DNA of 64,000 bases, taken from Crossiella sp. CA-258035. Its GTDB lineage: Bacteria > Actinomycetota > Actinomycetes > Mycobacteriales > Pseudonocardiaceae. The notes under the pieces are model-generated. The model worked only from the letters and a program-made list of their open reading frames with translations, was not told where the DNA came from and did no database searches. The DNA lies in the NCBI RefSeq assembly GCF_030064675.1, contig NZ_CP116413.1:4000001-4064000 (forward strand), read 5' to 3'. Below are positions 59,488-64,000 of the stretch, piece by piece; position 1 is the first letter of the stretch, and every line of letters begins with the position of its first letter. The translations under genes were made by a program, and so were the position numbers.

Positions 59488-61185
59488 GTGGCACTTCGCC
59501 CCCGATTACTCACCCTGGTCGCGGCCTTGGCCGTGGCCGCGCCGGCCCAGGCCATCGCCGGCGCCGCCGTGGTGACCGAGTACCAGGCCGAGAGCGCGAG
59601 CATCTCGCGCGGCCTGGTCGAGTCCAACCACGCCGGGTTCACCGGATCCGGCTTCGTCAACTTCGACAACACCACCGGCAGCCACGTCGAGTTCACGGTG
59701 AACGCGGCCACGGCTGGCCCGGCCAAGCTGACCTTCCGCTACGCCAACGGGACCAGCGCCAACCGGCCGCTGAACGTCACCGTGAACGGCCAGTCCGCGG
59801 TCAGCGGACTCGCCTTCCCCGGCACCGGCGCCTGGACCACCTGGCGCACCGCCACCGCGACGGTCACCCTGGCCGCGGGGCAGAACAAGGTCCGCGGCAC
59901 CGCGACCACCGCCAACGGCGGCCCCAACCTGGACCGGCTGGACGCCGACGTGGCCACCGGTGACCCGGACGTCGAAGCGCCCACCGTGCCCGGCAACCTG
60001 CGCGCCACCGGCGTCACGGGCACCAGCGTGACCCTGGCCTGGGACGCCTCCACCGACAACGTGGCCGTCGCGGGCTACGAGGTCCAGCGCGACGGCGTGG
60101 TGGCAGGCAGCCCGAGCGGCACCGGCACCACGATCAGCGGCCTGTCGCCGAACACCGGCTACACCTTCGCGGTGCGGGCCAAGGACGCGGCGGGCAACCT
60201 GTCCGGCTGGAGCGCGAGCATCACGGTCAAGACCGGCGCCGGTGGCGGCCGACCGGCGGACATCAACGGCCAGCTGCACGTCTGCGGCGTGAAGCTGTGC
60301 AACCAGTACGGCAAGCCGATCCAGCTGCGCGGCATGAGCACGCACGGCATCCAGTGGTACAGCCAGTGCGTGAAGACGGCCTCGCTGGACGCGCTGGCCA
60401 CCGACTGGGGCGGCGACATCCTGCGGATCGCCATGTACATCCAGGAAGGCGGCTACCAGACCGATCCGCGCAAGTTCACCGACATGGTGCACGGCTACAT
60501 CGAGGAGGCCACCAAGCGCGGCATGTACGCCCTGGTCGACTGGCACCAGCTGACCCCAGGTGACCCGAACGCCAACACCGCGCTGGCCAAGACCTTCTTC
60601 ACCGAGATCGCCCAGCGGCACAAGGACAAGACCAACATCATCTACGACATCGCCAACGAGCCCAACGGGGTCGCCTGGTCCCGGATCAAGACCTACGCCG
60701 AGGAGCTGATCCCGGTGATCCGGGCGCAGGACCCCGACGGCGTGGTGTTCGTCGGCACGCACGGCTGGGGCTCGCTCGGGGTCTCCGACGGCCGCAACGA
60801 GCGGGACGTCATCGACAACCCGATCAGGGCCACCAACTTCATGTACACGTTCCACTTCTACGCCGCCTCGCACAAGGACGAGTACTTCAACACCCTGCAG
60901 CGGGCGGCCAGCCAGATCCCGATCTTCATCACCGAGTTCGGCACCCAGACCTCCAGTGGTGACGGCGGGAACGACTTCACCATGTCCGCCAGGTACCTGG
61001 ACTTCCTGGCCGCCAACAAGATCGGCTGGACGAACTGGAACTTCTCCGACGACAGCCGCTCTGGCGCGGTGTTCAAGCCGGGCACCTGCGCCGGGTCGAA
61101 CTTCACCGGCACCGGCGTGCTGAAGCCGGCCGGTGCCTGGATCCGGGACCGGATGCGGACCCCGGACGAGTTCCCGGCCAGCTGA
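59488..61185 (+). CDS. Secreted GH5 glycoside hydrolase (cellulase) with CBM and FN3 domains
   Basis: A 565-residue secreted enzyme. The signal peptide is residues 1-26 (LLTLVAALAVAAPAQAIAGA). A CBM6/35-type domain (about 30-155; YQAESASISRG, VNFDNTTGSHVEF) is followed by a fibronectin type III domain (about 168-250), then the GH5 catalytic domain (about 258-565). Catalytic Glu residues are in YDIANEPNG (near 391) and FITEFGTQT (near 484); VDWHQL is conserved too. Domain order differs from enzymes with C-terminal CBM2. GTG 59488 follows GGGAGG. It cleaves beta-1,4-glucans outside the cell. Confidence 0.93.
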   Translation: MALRPRLLTLVAALAVAAPAQAIAGAAVVTEYQAESASISRGLVESNHAGFTGSGFVNFDNTTGSHVEFTVNAATAGPAKLTFRYANGTSANRPLNVTVNGQSAVSGLAFPGTGAWTTWRTATATVTLAAGQNKVRGTATTANGGPNLDRLDADVATGDPDVEAPTVPGNLRATGVTGTSVTLAWDASTDNVAVAGYEVQRDGVVAGSPSGTGTTISGLSPNTGYTFAVRAKDAAGNLSGWSASITVKTGAGGGRPADINGQLHVCGVKLCNQYGKPIQLRGMSTHGIQWYSQCVKTASLDALATDWGGDILRIAMYIQEGGYQTDPRKFTDMVHGYIEEATKRGMYALVDWHQLTPGDPNANTALAKTFFTEIAQRHKDKTNIIYDIANEPNGVAWSRIKTYAEELIPVIRAQDPDGVVFVGTHGWGSLGVSDGRNERDVIDNPIRATNFMYTFHFYAASHKDEYFNTLQRAASQIPIFITEFGTQTSSGDGGNDFTMSARYLDFLAANKIGWTNWNFSDDSRSGAVFKPGTCAGSNFTGTGVLKPAGAWIRDRMRTPDEFPAS

Positions 61186-61242
61186 ACCGAGGCGGGTGGC
61201 GGTCGCGTGCCGCGGCGGCCACCCGCGCTCGTTCACGTTGCC

Positions 61243-61551
61243 TCAGGCGGAGAACGAGCCGGTGCCCGGTGCGACGTGCGAGCCGTAGCCTGGTCTGACG
61301 GTGAGCGAGGGTGTCATGCAGAACGGGTCGGCGTAGATCCGCACTGTCTCGTCGGTGTCGTTGATCAGCACGTGCGCCGCTATGGGGAGTTTGACGCAGC
61401 CGTCCGGGTTCTTGTACTCCCGTACCTCCTGCACCTCCACCGAGAAGACGAACACCCGGCCGGTCGCGGCGGCGGCAGGGGGAGCGGCGACCACCGCCGT
61501 GAGCAGCATGCTGGGGACCATCAGCAACGCCGTGGACAGCGACCTGCGCAT
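61243..61551 (-). CDS. Small secreted protein of unknown function
   Basis: A 102-residue protein with signal peptide (RRSLSTALLMVPSMLLTAVV, cleavage after AAA near 29). The mature part is beta-rich (RVFVFSVEVQEVREYKNPDG) and has two cysteines, in DGCVKL and DPFCMT, likely disulfide-linked. No enzymatic motif is visible. It is convergent with the cellulase. Confidence 0.6.
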   Translation of the reverse strand: MRRSLSTALLMVPSMLLTAVVAAPPAAAATGRVFVFSVEVQEVREYKNPDGCVKLPIAAHVLINDTDETVRIYADPFCMTPSLTVRPGYGSHVAPGTGSFSA

Positions 61552-61822
61552 GACTCTACCTCCCTGGGAGTGACCGACCTGAAACGCAGAGTAGGCGCGG
61601 TGTCGTCGGCGGGGGAGGTGCGGCGCGGAGTTCGACCCGGCTGAGCACGAGGTTGAATCGCCTGTGCGACAACGCCTTTCACGCCCAGTGGCTGATGTCC
61701 CGAGTGGAGGGTCGGCACCGCCGCCGGAGCGGGTGAGCCCGCACCGTGGTGTTGTTTACCTGGGCAACTCGGCGGTCCCCGATAATGAGGGCCGCATCCG
61801 GGCGGACGAAGGAGCACACACG

Positions 61823-62806
61823 GTGGAGCAGCGAGTACTGGGCCGCACCGGCAGGCAGGTCGGCGTGGTCGGACTGGGCGCGTGGCAGCTGGGCGCGGAC
61901 TGGGGCGAGGTGGACGAGGACCAGGCCCTCGCGGTGCTGGCCGCCGCGGTCGAGTCCGGGGTGACCCTGATCGACACCGCCGACGTCTACGGCGACGGCC
62001 GCAGCGAACGCCTGATCGGCCGGTTCCTGAGGTCCCACGGCGGCGACGGGATCACCGTGGCCACCAAGATGGGCCGCCGGGTCGAGCAGGTCCCGGCCAA
62101 CTACACCCTGGACAACTTCCGCGCCTGGACCGACCGCTCCCGGGCCAACCTCGGCGTGGACACCCTGGACCTGGTCCAGCTGCACTGCCCGCCCACCGCG
62201 GTCTTCTCCTCGGACGAGGTCTTCGACGACCTGGACACCCTGGTCGCGGAGAAGCGGATCGCCGCCTACGGCGTCAGCGTGGAGACCAGGGCCGAGGCGC
62301 TGACCGCGATCGCCCGCCCCGGCGTGGCCAGCGTGCAGATCATCCTCAACATGCTCCGGCTGGGTCCGCTCGCCGAGGTGCTGCCCGCCGCGGCGGCGGC
62401 CGGGGTCGGCATCCTGGCCAGGGTGCCGCTGGCCAGTGGCCTGCTTTCCGGGCGGTACCACGAGAACACCACCTTCGCCGAGAACGACCACCGCACCTAC
62501 AACCGGCACGGCGAGGCATTCGACGTCGGCGAGACCTTCTCCGGCGTGGACTTCTCCGTTGGCCTGCAAGCGGTCCGGCGACTGGCCCCGCTGGTGCCCG
62601 AGGGTGCGACCATGGCCCAGTTCGCGCTGCGCTGGATCATCGACCAGCCGGGGGTGAGCGTGGTGATCCCCGGTGCGCGCAACGCCGAACAGGCCAAGGG
62701 CAACGCGGCCGCGGCGGAGCTGACCCCGCTGGGCGAGGACGCGCTGGCCACCGTGCGGGCGGTCTACGAGGAGCTGATCGCGCCGCAGATCGCCGACCGC
62801 TGGTAG
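61823..62806 (+). CDS. Aldo/keto reductase
   Basis: A 327-residue TIM-barrel AKR. The catalytic tetrad is visible: Asp and Tyr in LIDTADVYGDGRSE, Lys in VATKMG, and His in VQLHCPP. NADPH-binding residues are in VVIPGARNAEQAKGN. GTG 61823 is preceded by GAAGGAG. Family members reduce aldehydes and ketones; bacterial members of this size are often general stress or sugar-derivative reductases. It is followed convergently by the SDR gene. Confidence 0.92.
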   Translation: MEQRVLGRTGRQVGVVGLGAWQLGADWGEVDEDQALAVLAAAVESGVTLIDTADVYGDGRSERLIGRFLRSHGGDGITVATKMGRRVEQVPANYTLDNFRAWTDRSRANLGVDTLDLVQLHCPPTAVFSSDEVFDDLDTLVAEKRIAAYGVSVETRAEALTAIARPGVASVQIILNMLRLGPLAEVLPAAAAAGVGILARVPLASGLLSGRYHENTTFAENDHRTYNRHGEAFDVGETFSGVDFSVGLQAVRRLAPLVPEGATMAQFALRWIIDQPGVSVVIPGARNAEQAKGNAAAAELTPLGEDALATVRAVYEELIAPQIADRW

Positions 62807-62838
62807 CTCCCCCTCGGCTGACCCCGGGCGGTCCGGGG

Positions 62839-63594
62839 TCAGCCGCGGCCGATCAGCGGCATGGTCGTGGCCATCACGGTGATGGTCTGCACGTTGGCCG
62901 ACAACGGAAGTCCGGCCATGTAGCGCACCGCCCCGGCCACGTGCGCCACGTCCATGGTCGGCTCCGGCGCCACCGAGCCGTCGGCCTGGAGCACGCCGGA
63001 GCTCATCCGCTCGGTCAGCTCGGTGGCCGCGTTGCCGATGTCGATCTGCCCGCAGGCGATGTCGAAAGCCCTGCCCTCCAAGGAGATCGACTTGGTCAGG
63101 CCGGTGATCGCGTGCTTGGTGGCGTTGTAGGCGATCGCGTTCGGCCGGGGGACCTGGGCGGAGATCGAGCCGTTGTTGATGATGCGGCCACCGCGCGGGC
63201 GCTGCTCGCTCATCACCCGGAACGCCGCGCGGGCGCACAGGAACGCGCCGGTGAGGTTGGTGTCCAGCACCCGCTGCCACTGTTCGAGGGAGAACTCGGC
63301 CAGCGGCGTGGCGGGCGCGTTGACCCCGGCGTTGTTGAACAGCACGTCGACCCGGCCCCAGCGCTCGCGCACCGCCTCGAACAGCGCGTCCACCGACGCC
63401 GGATCGGTGACATCGGTCGGGGCCACCAGCACCGCGTCCGACTCCGCCGCGGTCTCCCGCAGCGCCCCGGCCCGCCTGCCCGCCAGCGCGACCCGGTGCC
63501 CGGCGGCGAGCAGTTCGCGGGCCACCGCGCGGCCGATGCCCGAGCCCGCGCCGGTGACCACCGAGACCGGGGCGGCGTGCTGTGGGGTTGCCAT
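62839..63594 (-). CDS. Short-chain dehydrogenase/reductase
   Basis: A 251-residue classical [20 protein letters not shown] binds the cofactor, [12 protein letters not shown] is the NNAG motif, [14 protein letters not shown] supplies the Ser, and YNATKHAI the Tyr-x-x-x-Lys. It lies 9 bases downstream of the RidA-family gene and is likely cotranscribed with it. The substrate is unknown. Confidence 0.92.
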   Translation of the reverse strand: MATPQHAAPVSVVTGAGSGIGRAVARELLAAGHRVALAGRRAGALRETAAESDAVLVAPTDVTDPASVDALFEAVRERWGRVDVLFNNAGVNAPATPLAEFSLEQWQRVLDTNLTGAFLCARAAFRVMSEQRPRGGRIINNGSISAQVPRPNAIAYNATKHAITGLTKSISLEGRAFDIACGQIDIGNAATELTERMSSGVLQADGSVAPEPTMDVAHVAGAVRYMAGLPLSANVQTITVMATTMPLIGRG

Positions 63595-63603
63595 GGGATC
63601 TGT

Positions 63604-64000
63604 CTAGTCCAGGACGGCGGTGGCTTCCACCTCGATCAGGTGTTCGGGCACGTCCAGCGCGGCCACGCCGATCAGCGTGCCCGGCGGCACCGGAGTCACG
63701 CCAAGGGCCGCGGCGGCCCGGCCGATGCCGTCCATGAGCTGGGGCATCTTGTCCGGGGTCCAGTCCACGACGTAGATGGTCATCTTCGCCACGTCGGCGA
63801 ACGTGCCACCCACCTCGGCCAGTGCGGTGGCGACGTTGCGGTAGCACTGCTCGACCTGTGCGGCCAGGTCACCGGGGCCGACGGTGACCCCGTCGGCGTC
63901 CCAGGCGACCTGACCCGCCAGGAAGACCAGCCGGGATCCGGTCGCGACGGCGACCTGGTGGTAGGCGTCGACCTCGGGCAGTCCGCTGGGGTTGACCAGG
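63604..64000 (-). CDS. RidA-family protein (partial, N-terminus outside window)
   Basis: About 131 residues of a YjgF/YER057c/UK114 protein: SGLPEVDAYHQVAVATGSRL, VFLAGQVAWDADG, QVEQCYRNVATALAEVGG, MTIYVVDWTPDKMPQLMDGI and VGVAALDVPEHLIEVEATA (read across the last strands). The substrate-binding Arg typical of RidA deaminases near the C-terminus is not present in the expected form (…VPEHLIEVEATAVLD), so it may belong to a non-deaminase subgroup. The first residues lie beyond 64000. Confidence 0.85.
   Translation of the reverse strand, partial: LVNPSGLPEVDAYHQVAVATGSRLVFLAGQVAWDADGVTVGPGDLAAQVEQCYRNVATALAEVGGTFADVAKMTIYVVDWTPDKMPQLMDGIGRAAAALGVTPVPPGTLIGVAALDVPEHLIEVEATAVLD

Overview
The window reads as chromosomal DNA of a high-GC actinomycete, most likely Pseudonocardiaceae. 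The reasons are very high third-position GC, GTG starts, four-base ATGA/GTGA overlaps, an NB-ARC/TPR protein with a Gly/His-rich 'VHGGVHFHG' leader, a DUF6879-type pair, a large LAL-type LuxR regulator, and NACHT proteins with an N-terminal helical domain. The genus is inference. No rRNA, tRNA or CRISPR array was seen.

Layout. (1) 1-12.6 kb: a DUF6879/NB-ARC cluster, a formyltransferase pair, a GcvH-like protein without its lipoyl lysine, sigma-factor and VOC remnants, a P450, a GNAT, a FAD monooxygenase divergent from a TetR gene, and an ABC exporter. (2) 12.6-18.3 kb: a frameshifted MerR gene, SRPBCC, a frameshifted ricin-type lectin, an ABM monooxygenase with an AraC regulator, a TetR/alpha-beta-hydrolase pair with two identical palindromic operators, and an HD hydrolase. 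(3) 18.6-23 kb: a translationally coupled sulfur-mobilisation operon (unknown protein, SufS, SufU), then a short-chain epimerase and a DUF1990 protein. (4) 23-31 kb: a LAL regulator, an 881-residue fusion carrying phosphatase, kinase and STAS domains of a partner switch, a MerR/B12-like regulator, an SRPBCC gene behind a sigma-B-type promoter, and a free STAS protein. (5) 31-36.8 kb: a zinc-uptake locus (aztA divergent from aztB-aztD-aztC-aztD2-methyltransferase) with a Zur-like box in the shared promoter. (6) 36.8-43.3 kb: a FAD monooxygenase, another STAS protein, a two-component system, a carboxylesterase and a molybdopterin oxidoreductase.

(7) 43.5-51.6 kb is the most unusual part. Decayed genes (LAL tail, zinc-ribbon protein, truncated transposase, WD40 and YjbR tails) flank a visibly lower-GC operon. 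That operon encodes three paralogous proteins of 265-271 residues, a fatty acyl-AMP ligase and an acyl carrier protein. The paralogs share one invariant cysteine (LD-F/Y-DMC) and a C-terminal SPAW-D/N-N tail. This looks like an acquired lipid-activation/effector system and is the best candidate for something undescribed.

(8) 51.6-64 kb: a small secreted protein, a LuxR-type protein divergent from a coupled pair of NACHT-like NTPases (candidate defence or signalling module), a dienelactone-hydrolase-like protein, a TPR protein, a secreted CBM-FN3-GH5 cellulase with a palindrome in its promoter region, an aldo/keto reductase, an SDR, and a RidA-family gene cut by the window edge.
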